Assembly (NCBI GenBank): GCA_947497315.1
Contig: CANMFX010000001.1
Coordinates: 868,001-932,000 of the forward strand
Direction: 5' to 3'
DNA from: an uncultured Sphingomonadaceae bacterium
Lineage (GTDB): Bacteria > Pseudomonadota > Alphaproteobacteria > Sphingomonadales > Sphingomonadaceae
Length of the DNA stretch: 64,000 bases
Shown here: positions 1 through 6,904 of the stretch, piece after piece
Numbering within the stretch: position 1 is the first letter of the stretch
Layout: each line of letters opens with the position of its first letter
Translations under genes and position numbers: made by a program
The notes under the pieces: generated by a model
The model's database searches: none
Told to the model about the DNA's origin: nothing
The model's input: the letters and a program-made list of their open reading frames with translations, nothing else

Positions 1-278
1 AATGGGGCAGGCATCCCCATTATGGTCGGATTCTTGAACTGATAGAAAACCAGCTTATCGAGATGACATGGATGACGGGTAACGGTACAGCCGAGGGAAC
101 AGAAGGAGCCGAGACTATCCTTCGCATCGAACTCATTCCCGAACGAGCTGCAACACAAGTCCGCTTGACCCATTCCGGTTTTGTCAATGAAAGGTCCCTT
201 GCTGGACACCAGGAGAACTGGCCTCTGGCCTTAAAAATATTGGACGAAGCACTCGGCGGTGACGTCAAAGCCAACTAG
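1..278 (+). CDS. SRPBCC/AHSA1-like protein, C-terminal fragment
   Basis: Open reading frame that is already open at the window edge (frame 3) and stops with TAG at 276-278, so only the last ~91 residues are visible. The end reads LTHSGFVNE followed by HQENWPLALKILDEAL, which matches the closing helix of the START/SRPBCC fold used by Hsp90-ATPase-activator-like (AHSA1) proteins, where a tryptophan in this long helix is conserved. Such proteins bind small hydrophobic ligands in the cytoplasm; the ligand cannot be told here. An internal ATG at 63 exists, but the homology-like sequence continues upstream of it, so I treat the gene as truncated by the window rather than as a small gene. It converges on the FKBP gene with only 7 bp between the stops. 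Confidence 0.7.
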   Translation, partial: WGRHPHYGRILELIENQLIEMTWMTGNGTAEGTEGAETILRIELIPERAATQVRLTHSGFVNERSLAGHQENWPLALKILDEALGGDVKAN

Positions 279-285
279 TGGCAGC

Positions 286-870
286 TTACTGGCCGGGTAT
301 GCCGGAGGGCGGGCCGCCGGGGATGCCTTGTTGCTGCATTTGTTGCTGCAGTGCCTGCATCTGTTCGGCCGAGATAAAGTCGAGCAGGGACACGTCGAAA
401 ATCAAGACCGAGTTGGCAGGAAGCTCAGGGCCGGGGGATTGTTCGCCATAGCCGAGCTCTGACGGGATCCAGATGCGGTACTCGCCGCCTTTTTGCATGA
501 GTTGCAGCGCTTCGGAAAAACCGGGAACCACGCCGCCAACGGGCATCGGAGTTTGTTCATTGGCATCAAAGACACTGCCGTCGCGCAGCCGGCCCTCATA
601 TTTAACCAACGCCGTGTCGGTCGCGGTTGGTGACGGGCCTTCGCCAGGCTTCAGCACTTTATACTGGAGGCCCGATGCGGTCTTAACGATACCATCCTTG
701 TCTGCATTACAGGCAAGAAACATGTCATTGGTACCGTTCTCGCAAATAGCTTTTCCAGTCCCGGTCCATGCCAGTGCCGCAGCCACCACTAGAACCACAG
801 CCAGTCCGATCCACAATTTGGTCAGCGACCCTTTTTTGATCGGCCGGATGGGAACAGTGGTTACGGACAT
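286..870 (-). CDS. FKBP-type peptidyl-prolyl cis-trans isomerase, membrane anchored
   Basis: 194 residues. A basic N-terminus is followed by one hydrophobic segment at about residues 17-36, which probably anchors the protein in the inner membrane with the catalytic domain in the periplasm. The FKBP domain spans about 60-165, with the typical order ASGLQYKVLKPGEG, VKYEGRLRDGSVFD, a VVPGFSEALQLM helix and WIPSELGYGEQ. Family knowledge: these enzymes catalyse cis-trans isomerisation of prolyl bonds during envelope protein folding. The tail is Gln/Met then Gly/Pro rich and probably disordered. It is followed downstream by nothing on its strand; rpsU lies 46 bp upstream in the same direction and could share a transcript. 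Start chosen at the ATG preceded by a weak AGG-type site. Confidence 0.9.
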   Translation of the reverse strand: MSVTTVPIRPIKKGSLTKLWIGLAVVLVVAAALAWTGTGKAICENGTNDMFLACNADKDGIVKTASGLQYKVLKPGEGPSPTATDTALVKYEGRLRDGSVFDANEQTPMPVGGVVPGFSEALQLMQKGGEYRIWIPSELGYGEQSPGPELPANSVLIFDVSLLDFISAEQMQALQQQMQQQGIPGGPPSGIPGQ

Positions 871-916
871 AGTGGACTACCTATTACGTGAAAGTCTGTA
901 TCGAAAAGAAACGGTC

Positions 917-1123
917 TTAAATCGTACCGTCGCGTTCCATCCGCTTGCGCTCCATTTTGCGGGCGCGGCGTACAGCGGCCGCCTTTTCACGTGCACGCTT
1001 TTCAGAAGGCTTTTCGTAATGCCGGCGCAGTTTCATTTCGCGATAGACGCCTTCACGCTGCAATTTCTTTTTGAGCGCCCGAAGGGCCTGATCAACATTA
1101 TTGTCGCGAACCATGATTTGCAT
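917..1123 (-). CDS. rpsU: 30S ribosomal protein bS21
   Basis: 68-residue, very basic protein that begins [20 protein letters not shown] and contains the S21 signature of Arg/Lys-rich helices ([20 protein letters not shown]). bS21 binds the 16S rRNA 3' region of the small subunit and helps initiation. Length is usual for alphaproteobacteria. An alternative start three codons in exists, but the MQ start matches the family. A GGAG element lies about 10 bases upstream. The gene stands alone, co-directional with the FKBP gene. Confidence 0.95.
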   Translation of the reverse strand: MQIMVRDNNVDQALRALKKKLQREGVYREMKLRRHYEKPSEKRAREKAAAVRRARKMERKRMERDGTI

Positions 1124-1418
1124 AAGACTGAGTAACTCCGTTCAATATCGTCTTTGGACCGGGTATATTCATAACCGGCCGAAAATTTATTTAAGCCATA
1201 AAAAAGGGTTTGCAGATGATTCGTTCAGCTGCAGTTGGAGCGCGCCTAACAGGCTAATCCTCCGATTTCAAGCATTTCCGACTTTATATTGTGGCATTTT
1301 TACCCCGGTTAGCTCCTGATTATCCGCCGAATTTCGATCTTGAAAGCCTTTTGATTATCAACTGGGTCTGTGTCATATCCGTTTCAAAGTGCAATTTAAG
1401 CGAATCAGGAGACGAAAA
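1124..1418. other. Intergenic region between divergent rpsU and aldolase genes
   Basis: 295 bp without a credible gene. It must hold the promoters of rpsU (leftward) and of the aldolase gene (rightward). It is A+T richer than its flanks. I could not fix a -35/-10 pair with confidence and see no strong inverted repeat; the only clear signal is the CAGGAGA ribosome site at 1406-1412. Confidence 0.5.
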
Positions 1419-2183
1419 ATGGCCACCGCAATCAACGTCCAGTCAAGCTGCAGCGAAGAGGAATGGAAAGCGCGTCAGCGGCTGGCCGCCTGTTACCGGA
1501 TATTTGCGCATCTCGGCTGGGATGAGCTGATTTTCAACCATGTTACGCTGAAAGTACCCGGCGAGGATGATGCGTTCCTGATCAATCCTTACGGCCTGCA
1601 TTTCAGCGAGGTGACGGCTTCGACGCTGGTCAAGATCGATATTGACGGCAATACGCTGGATGGATCGACTTATCCGGTCAACAAAGCCGGTTTCACGCAG
1701 CACAGCCTGTTTCACCGCGAGCTGCCGGATGTTCACGCCATTATCCATACCCACACAACCGCGACTATGGCGGTGGCTTCGCTGGAGGGTGGATTGCAGC
1801 CTTTGAATTTTTATGCTGCGGCTATTGTTCCGCGCCTTGCCTATCACAAGTTTGAGGGTGTTACTGTGCATGCCGAGGAAGGTCCGCGTTTCCTGGCGAG
1901 CCTGGGCAATAAGCGCATGATGCTGCTGGAAAATCATGGCCCGGTGGTAATGGGTAAAACGCTGGAAGAAGCTTTCCTCAACCACTGGGTATTGCAGCGT
2001 GCCTGTGAGATTCAGATGCAAACGCTAGCCATGGGTAAACCGGTGGTGATTGGTGAAGAGGTGATCAGGAAGCATCTCGCTAACCTGTCGCAGACATCGA
2101 TTGATCCTGCTATGCAGGGCGTTCCCGAATTTGATGCAATGGTGCGCCTGATCGACCGCGAAGACAAAAGCTGGCGGGAATAG
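1419..2183 (+). CDS. Class II aldolase/adducin family protein
   Basis: 254 residues from the ATG at 1419, chosen because CAGGAGA lies 7 bases upstream; an ATG ten codons earlier has no ribosome site. The fold is shown by the zinc ligands H110-T-H112, the ENHG motif at 171-174 and the FNHVTLKVPG stretch near the N-terminus. Class II aldolases cleave sugar phosphates such as fuculose-1-phosphate using a bound metal, but many members without an adjacent sugar operon have unknown substrates; this one has no kinase or isomerase beside it. Downstream, 56 bp away, is a 2Fe-2S electron-transfer subunit on the same strand, which hints at a short accessory operon. Substrate not inferred. Confidence 0.9.
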   Translation: MATAINVQSSCSEEEWKARQRLAACYRIFAHLGWDELIFNHVTLKVPGEDDAFLINPYGLHFSEVTASTLVKIDIDGNTLDGSTYPVNKAGFTQHSLFHRELPDVHAIIHTHTTATMAVASLEGGLQPLNFYAAAIVPRLAYHKFEGVTVHAEEGPRFLASLGNKRMMLLENHGPVVMGKTLEEAFLNHWVLQRACEIQMQTLAMGKPVVIGEEVIRKHLANLSQTSIDPAMQGVPEFDAMVRLIDREDKSWRE

Positions 2184-2239
2184 AAAAAGCCGTTTAGTCA
2201 GGGAATGGTAGGAACATTTCTCCCGATGGCTAATATCAA

Positions 2240-2779
2240 ATGACCAAGTTTACCGTCAATAATCGCCCTGTCGAATATCGAATGGACGAGAAAACCCCTC
2301 TGCTATGGGCGCTGCGCGATGCATCGAACCTCACAGGCACCAAATATGGCTGCGGCACCGGCGATTGCGGCGCGTGCATGGTGGAGATTGATGGGGAGGC
2401 CATTCGCAGCTGCCTTGTCACCATTGGAGAACTGGAAGGCCGGTTCATTACCACCATCGAGGCATTGTCACGCGACCGCAGTCATCCGGTGCAACAGGCA
2501 TGGGCGGCGGAAAATGTACCCCAATGCGGGTTTTGCCAGTCGGGTATGATCATGTCGGCGGCGGTCCTGCTCAAGAAAAATGACAACCCGTCCAATGATG
2601 ATATTGACGAGGCGATCACCAATATCTGTCGCTGCGGGACCTATCCGCGCATCCGCGAAGCGATTCAGCGCGCTGCCCGCGTGGCACGCGGAGAAGATGT
2701 GCTAAGCGCTGCGCCGCCGCCCGGCATTGATCCGTCGGATGCAGCAAAGGCCGTTCCCGCACTGACCCCCAAGAAATAG
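2240..2779 (+). CDS. 2Fe-2S subunit of a molybdenum hydroxylase (IorA-like), no large subunit nearby
   Basis: 179 residues with the two [2Fe-2S] clusters of the xanthine dehydrogenase/isoquinoline oxidoreductase small subunit family: plant-ferredoxin type C38, C43, C46, C58, and the C-terminal type C96, C99, C130, C132. In the family this subunit passes electrons from a molybdopterin-cytosine-dinucleotide large subunit to an acceptor, often a periplasmic cytochrome for IorAB-type enzymes. Residues after about 150 form an Ala/Pro-rich tail. Odd point: no large (molybdopterin) or FAD subunit is encoded anywhere in this window, so the partner must lie elsewhere or the protein works with another oxidase. 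An SMR transporter gene follows after 11 bp on the same strand. All eight cysteines are intact, which argues against decay. Confidence 0.9.
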   Translation: MTKFTVNNRPVEYRMDEKTPLLWALRDASNLTGTKYGCGTGDCGACMVEIDGEAIRSCLVTIGELEGRFITTIEALSRDRSHPVQQAWAAENVPQCGFCQSGMIMSAAVLLKKNDNPSNDDIDEAITNICRCGTYPRIREAIQRAARVARGEDVLSAAPPPGIDPSDAAKAVPALTPKK

Positions 2780-2790
2780 GAGGATAGCCC

Positions 2791-3114
2791 ATGGGCGCCT
2801 GGGCTTATCTCATCGCGGCGATAGCTCTCGAAATACTCGCGACAACATTTCTGAAGCTGTCGGACGGTTTTGCCAGATGGCATTGGGGTATCCTGTCGAT
2901 CCTGCTCTATTCGGCCTGCTTCTGGGTATTGGCCCCGGCGCTCAAAACGCTGCCTGTAGGAGTGGTCTACGCGATATGGTCGGGTGCCGGCATTGTCGCC
3001 ATCACTCTGATCGGTGTATTTTTCTTCGATGAGCGACTAGCCTTCCTGCAATTTGTTTTCATTGCGATGATATTGATCGGTGCAGTCGGATTGCAGCTTA
3101 CAACACAGGCCTGA
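2791..3114 (+). CDS. Small multidrug resistance (SMR/EmrE-like) transporter
   Basis: 107 residues made almost entirely of four membrane helices, the classic SMR length. The key acidic residue of helix 1 is present (YLIAAIALEILATTFLK, the E about residue 14), and the second half has WSGAGIVAITLIGVFFF and the helix 4 GAVGLQL pattern. SMR proteins work as dual-topology dimers that exchange protons for cationic drugs, guanidinium or polyamines. Which subfamily cannot be decided from sequence reading alone; EmrE/QacE-type is more likely than SugE-type. GGAGGAT lies just upstream of the ATG. It is the last gene of a rightward run starting at the aldolase. Confidence 0.9.
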   Translation: MGAWAYLIAAIALEILATTFLKLSDGFARWHWGILSILLYSACFWVLAPALKTLPVGVVYAIWSGAGIVAITLIGVFFFDERLAFLQFVFIAMILIGAVGLQLTTQA

Positions 3115-3134
3115 ATAGGCCCAGATCATCCCGG

Positions 3135-3191
3135 TTCATGCTGGGCCCATCGAAGGGGTTGGGGTGGGGGTTTCGACAGGCCCAACATGAT
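3135..3191. repeat. REP-like imperfect inverted repeat
   Basis: Arm 3135-3154 (TTCATGCTGGGCCCATCGAA) and arm 3172-3191 are near-complementary (about 16 of 20 positions), separated by a G-rich loop GGGGTTGGGGTGGGGG. The arms resemble the widespread intergenic element with the core TTCGACAGGCTCAGCATGAA. It lies just past the SMR stop and may end or stabilise that transcript. Confidence 0.55.
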
Positions 3192-3319
3192 CGTCTTTGC
3201 GTCATTTTCGGAAACTGAATATCGTAACTAGGCGGCTAAAATAGGCGCAGCCATCATCATAACATGGGTATTCTGTACGGACCGGAAACAGGATTCGTCA
3301 AACAGATTTTCTGTATTTG

Positions 3320-3353
3320 AACGGGAACCTGAGTCACCAGTCAGGTTCCCGTT
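3320..3353 (-). terminator. Hairpin after the TonB receptor gene
   Basis: Perfect 13-bp inverted repeat, AACGGGAACCTGA with TCAGGTTCCCGTT, and an 8-base loop, 16 bases past the stop of the leftward receptor gene. It lacks a proper U-run on either strand, so it may work as a weak or Rho-assisted terminator or as an mRNA 3' stabiliser. Confidence 0.6.
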
Positions 3354-3369
3354 CGGGGGGTTCGCCAGA

Positions 3370-5574
3370 TCAGAATCGCCCGGTGATCGAGAAACGCGCG
3401 TTCAGAGGCGCGCCCACGGTCGCCTGATGCGTGCTGTGTGAGCTCGGGAAATAGACGGTGTCTGTCAGATTCTCGATATTGACCTGCAGCCGCAGATTGT
3501 CGGTGAAATCGAAATGTGCCGCCGCATCAATGCGGGTATAGGCCGGCAGAACGGCAGTATTGCCGTTGTTGATAAAGCTCTCGTCCTGATGGGTCAGTCC
3601 AAGTCCGAAACCAATGCGATCCGATATCTGGATGGAGTTCCAGATTGAGAACATATTTTCGGGAAGCTCACGTAGACGTAAGCCCGTAGTTGATCCGGTA
3701 GCATCAACCTGTTCGCCATCAAGAAAACTATAGCCGGCCGAAACAAACCAGTTATCGGTTACCTGACCCCGAAGCTGCAGTTCGAAGCCACGAATTTTCG
3801 AGTCGATAATATCCAGAGTCGATGGATCATTGTCGTTGGGCTGCGGTGAGCTTTGCTCAATCTCGAAAACAGCAGCAGTGAAGCTCAGGCCCTGTTCGAA
3901 GTCCCATTTGATTCCAGCCTCCAGATTGGTGAAGGTATTGGGATCAAGAGCATTGTTGTCGCCATTGATATTCGCAAACTGCTCTCCGCTACGCGGCAGG
4001 AAACTCTCGCTATAGCTGGCGTAGAAGGACACGTTTTCCCGAGGCTTGATGATCAGGCCGGCTCGTGGCGAAAATTCCTCATCCTTGCGGCTGCGGATAT
4101 CGGCATTCGGAACATTGTTTACGGTGATGTCGAAGCTGTCAAAACGGCCACCAAGGACAACATTCAGCCAGTCGGTCACTTCGATTTCGTCCTGAATATA
4201 GAGCGAGAAGACATCGATATCGACGCGTGTATCATCATTAAGGATATTCGGGCTTGCGATGTCGGCATTGGCTACCGTGAAATCACCAAAGCTATTGACG
4301 TTTGGAGTGCCATCAGCGCGAACACCTACACCGCCCCGCAGATTGAGCGGGCGAGCAATAAGGAAATCTGTTTGATCCGTGCGAATATCAGAGCTCCCAT
4401 TTGCCAGGATATCCGCAGCTCGGTCAGCGGCTTGGGCAGACCAAAAGGCATTGAAGCGGTTCTGATCGGACGAAGTATTGATATATTCACCGCCAAAGAT
4501 CAGCGTGTGGCTGAGACTGCCGGTTTCAAATTCCCCCACCAGATTGCCGGACAGGATCAGATTCTGACGCTCGGTAGTGTCGATATAGCCATCAAGAGTT
4601 ACCACATTGGGCGTGTTTGCCTGATCATAGCCAGATGCGTAGAAGTTCGAGTAGACCTTGTCATAGTCGCCATAAAAGGCACTAAAATTGGCTTTGAAAT
4701 TATCGGAGAACGCATGTTGCAGATTAGCCCGCAACAGGTGGGCTTCCAATTCGGTAAAGTTGAGTTCAGGATCACCGAAAACAACATTCCTAAGGGCGGA
4801 AACCGGGCGACCGTCTGTACCCGTTGGAATACCGCGGTCGATGAACCGCTCATGGTCGGCATATTCGTAAGACAGATCAAGTGTCGTGTCGGGGCTGATC
4901 TGGAACCGCACGGTGGGATTGAAGCCAATGCGATCGCCATCGTAAAAATCGCGATGATTGTTCAGACTCTCATAGGCCGCATTGACGCGAACACCGATAT
5001 TTTCGCCTGCTGCTATGTTGATATCGCCCTGGACGCTGAATTCGCCAAAAGTGTCGATAGCAATCTGACCGCCGCCAAAAGTTTCACCGATCGTGCCTTT
5101 TTTGGTCACGCGGTTCAATATGCCGCCAGTGCCGCCACGACCAAAGAGAAGCGCGTTCGGGCCGCGCAGGATTTCCACCTGTTCCAGATTGTACAGGCCG
5201 CGATAATATTGCACATCATCACGAACGCCATCGATATAGAAATCGGCAGTAGAGCGGACGCCGCGGAACACCAAGGCATCACGATGGCCTTCGCCCTGCG
5301 TATTGTTCACGCCGGGCGTGTAGTCGACTATCTGGCCAATGCTGGTAAAGCCGCGCTGTTTGATCTCGTCAGCGGTCACGATGGAGAGGCTTTGGGGGAC
5401 ATCGATAATGGGTGTCGGAGTTTTAACAGCGTTTATCTGGTTTGAATAAAGCACATCACCGACTACCAGGATATCATCACCGCTATTTTCGGATTCCGCG
5501 TCCGCTGCGTGAGCAACGGCGGGAACCATCATGGTGGTGGCCAAAAAGACAGAAACGGTCTTGTTCTTTAGCAT
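3370..5574 (-). CDS. TonB-dependent siderophore receptor (Fiu/FhuE-like)
   Basis: 734 residues. Signal peptide at about 1-23 (cut after AHA). The plug domain follows (TPTPIIDVPQSLSIVTADEI, the GQIVDYTPGV and VFRGVRSTADFYIDGVRDD blocks, and LEQVEILRGPNALLFGRGG ending in GGILNRVTKK), then a 22-strand barrel with the terminal aromatic residue F (NARFSITGRF). The FERVEVLRGP-type block and 'IDGVRDD' are typical of catecholate siderophore receptors. It takes iron-siderophore across the outer membrane using TonB energy. Two Fur-like boxes precede it at 5602-5651, so iron-repressed expression is likely. The neighbour arsC is divergent. No siderophore biosynthesis genes are near, which fits use of foreign siderophores. 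Confidence 0.93.
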   Translation of the reverse strand: MLKNKTVSVFLATTMMVPAVAHAADAESENSGDDILVVGDVLYSNQINAVKTPTPIIDVPQSLSIVTADEIKQRGFTSIGQIVDYTPGVNNTQGEGHRDALVFRGVRSTADFYIDGVRDDVQYYRGLYNLEQVEILRGPNALLFGRGGTGGILNRVTKKGTIGETFGGGQIAIDTFGEFSVQGDINIAAGENIGVRVNAAYESLNNHRDFYDGDRIGFNPTVRFQISPDTTLDLSYEYADHERFIDRGIPTGTDGRPVSALRNVVFGDPELNFTELEAHLLRANLQHAFSDNFKANFSAFYGDYDKVYSNFYASGYDQANTPNVVTLDGYIDTTERQNLILSGNLVGEFETGSLSHTLIFGGEYINTSSDQNRFNAFWSAQAADRAADILANGSSDIRTDQTDFLIARPLNLRGGVGVRADGTPNVNSFGDFTVANADIASPNILNDDTRVDIDVFSLYIQDEIEVTDWLNVVLGGRFDSFDITVNNVPNADIRSRKDEEFSPRAGLIIKPRENVSFYASYSESFLPRSGEQFANINGDNNALDPNTFTNLEAGIKWDFEQGLSFTAAVFEIEQSSPQPNDNDPSTLDIIDSKIRGFELQLRGQVTDNWFVSAGYSFLDGEQVDATGSTTGLRLRELPENMFSIWNSIQISDRIGFGLGLTHQDESFINNGNTAVLPAYTRIDAAAHFDFTDNLRLQVNIENLTDTVYFPSSHSTHQATVGAPLNARFSITGRF

Positions 5575-5601
5575 TGTGCACTTTCCTGGATTGTTACGTT
5601 T

Positions 5602-5616
5602 TGAGATTCATTCTCA
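5602..5616. promoter_or_regulatory. Fur-like box 1
   Basis: TGAGATTCATTCTCA, an interrupted palindrome with the TGAGA..TCTCA arms of alphaproteobacterial and enteric Fur sites, 28 bases upstream of the receptor ATG. Placement over the leftward promoter fits repression of the siderophore receptor by iron-loaded Fur. Confidence 0.6.
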
Positions 5617-5634
5617 ATATCGTTGAGCGTGGTA

Positions 5635-5651
5635 GTGATAATGATTCTCAC
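5635..5651. promoter_or_regulatory. Fur-like box 2
   Basis: GTGATAATGATTCTCAC matches the consensus GATAATGATAATCATTATC over its left two thirds and has palindromic GTGA/TCAC ends. It lies 19 bases beyond box 1, an arrangement common at strongly iron-repressed genes. It could also touch the divergent arsC promoter. Confidence 0.65.
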
Positions 5652-5742
5652 AAGCAACGAAAAATATGGAAATTGCAGATTTTCCTTGCAGTTCAAAAAT
5701 GATGATGTTTTTTGGCAACAGTAGATTTCTATGGAGAATGCA

Positions 5743-6093
5743 ATGAAAGCGACAATCTGGCACAACCCAAAATGTGGAACGTCCCGCAAAACCCTTGCCC
5801 TGCTGGAAGAGGCCCCGGGTGTTGAGGTGACCGTCGTTGAATATCTGAAGAACCCGCCCAGCCGTGCCAAGCTGGAACAGCTTTATAGGGATGCTGGTAT
5901 CACGCCGCATGAGGGCCTAAGAACGCGCGGTTCGCCCGCTGAAGAGATGGGGCTGACAGATGATAGCGCCACGGCTGACCAGATATTGGATGCCATGGCG
6001 AAGGAGCCGATTCTGATCAATCGCCCGCTGGTTGAGACGGATAAAGGGGTCCGGCTGTGCCGACCGCAGGAACGGGTACAGGAGATTATCTGA
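5743..6093 (+). CDS. arsC: Arsenate reductase, ArsC/glutaredoxin-linked family
   Basis: 116 residues from the ATG at 5743, which has GGAGA 6 bases upstream; an ATG four codons earlier lacks a site. The active site NPKCGTSRKTL (C11, with R15 of the CGTSR motif) and the ILINRPLVETDKGVRLCRP block are diagnostic of the ArsC family, which reduces arsenate to arsenite in the cytoplasm using glutathione and glutaredoxin. No arsB/acr3 exporter or arsR is adjacent, so a housekeeping or YffB-like role is possible. The gene diverges from the iron-regulated receptor. A ParA gene starts 52 bp downstream on the same strand. Confidence 0.88.
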   Translation: MKATIWHNPKCGTSRKTLALLEEAPGVEVTVVEYLKNPPSRAKLEQLYRDAGITPHEGLRTRGSPAEEMGLTDDSATADQILDAMAKEPILINRPLVETDKGVRLCRPQERVQEII

Positions 6094-6145
6094 AGGCTTC
6101 GACTGTTTGGCGATACCGTCATGTTATCAAATCCGGATCACATCT

Positions 6146-6877
6146 ATGGCCGTTATCGCAGTTTACAGCATGAAAGGCGGTGTCGGCAAAAGCTGTGCCG
6201 CTGTTAGTCTTGCGTGGAACAGCGCCGTGAACTCGTCCCGCAAGACCCTGGTCTGGGATCTCGATCCGCAGGCAGCGGCTTCGTTCATTCTAAATGGCGA
6301 CCGGCACAAAAAAGATCGCGCGCAGGCGATGATCGCCGGAGATATCAAGCCGTCGAAGCTAATCAAGCCGACCAGGATAGAAAATATCGACCTGTTGGCT
6401 GCGGATGTGTCGCTTCGCGGTCTCGACCGGTTCTTTTTCGATCTGAACAAGAAAAAGCATATGGGTAAAATCCTGCGAGAGCTGAAGAAAGATTATGACC
6501 GGATCATTCTGGATTGTCCGCCGGGCCTCACCGAAACCAGCGAGCAGATATTGCGCAACGCCGATTTGGTAATCGTGCCCGTCATCCCGTCACCTTTGTC
6601 GGAACGCGCGCTGAAGGATGTTCAGACGTTCCTTGATTCCCGGAGGCGCAAACATGCACCCTTGCTGCCGGTGTTCAACATGGTTGACCGGCGCCGGACG
6701 ATTCACAAGGAAACTCTGGCGAAAAAACCAAAATGGCCGGTTATTCCGATGTCCAGCGATGTTGAACGGATGACAAGGCTGAAAAAGCCATTGGGAGAAT
6801 TTGCTCCGCGCAGTCCGGCTGCGCTGGGCTATGCCAAAATCTGGCGCGGTATTGAAAAGAAGCTGTCCAGGTTATGA
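6146..6877 (+). CDS. ParA/MinD-family ATPase, orphan
   Basis: 243 residues. The start at 6146 gives MAVIAVYSMKGGVGKS directly, the usual ParA N-terminus; a longer in-frame ATG at 6032 overlaps arsC and adds no family sequence. The deviant Walker A motif KGGVGKS (10-16), DLDPQ switch I at about 40 and the Walker B-like IILDCPPGL are all intact. ParA ATPases move or position plasmids, chromosomes or protein complexes as nucleotide-dependent dimers. No parB, centromere-like repeat or partner gene is adjacent, so the cargo is unknown; this short form resembles chromosomal orphan ParAs that place cytoplasmic or envelope complexes. It converges on the GGDEF-EAL gene. Confidence 0.87.
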   Translation: MAVIAVYSMKGGVGKSCAAVSLAWNSAVNSSRKTLVWDLDPQAAASFILNGDRHKKDRAQAMIAGDIKPSKLIKPTRIENIDLLAADVSLRGLDRFFFDLNKKKHMGKILRELKKDYDRIILDCPPGLTETSEQILRNADLVIVPVIPSPLSERALKDVQTFLDSRRRKHAPLLPVFNMVDRRRTIHKETLAKKPKWPVIPMSSDVERMTRLKKPLGEFAPRSPAALGYAKIWRGIEKKLSRL

Positions 6878-6904
6878 CGGACCGATATCAGGTCGATCGT
6901 TTTA

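Noticed and set aside
3853-5445. A 530-codon plus-strand frame antisense to the TonB receptor
   Set aside because: Shadow of the strongly supported minus-strand receptor; it has no familiar sequence, signal or ribosome site, and its composition follows the codon structure of the receptor.
6146-6877. ParA as part of a plasmid or prophage partition system
   Set aside because: No ParB, centromere repeats, replication gene or phage gene is near; the gene is an orphan of host-like composition.
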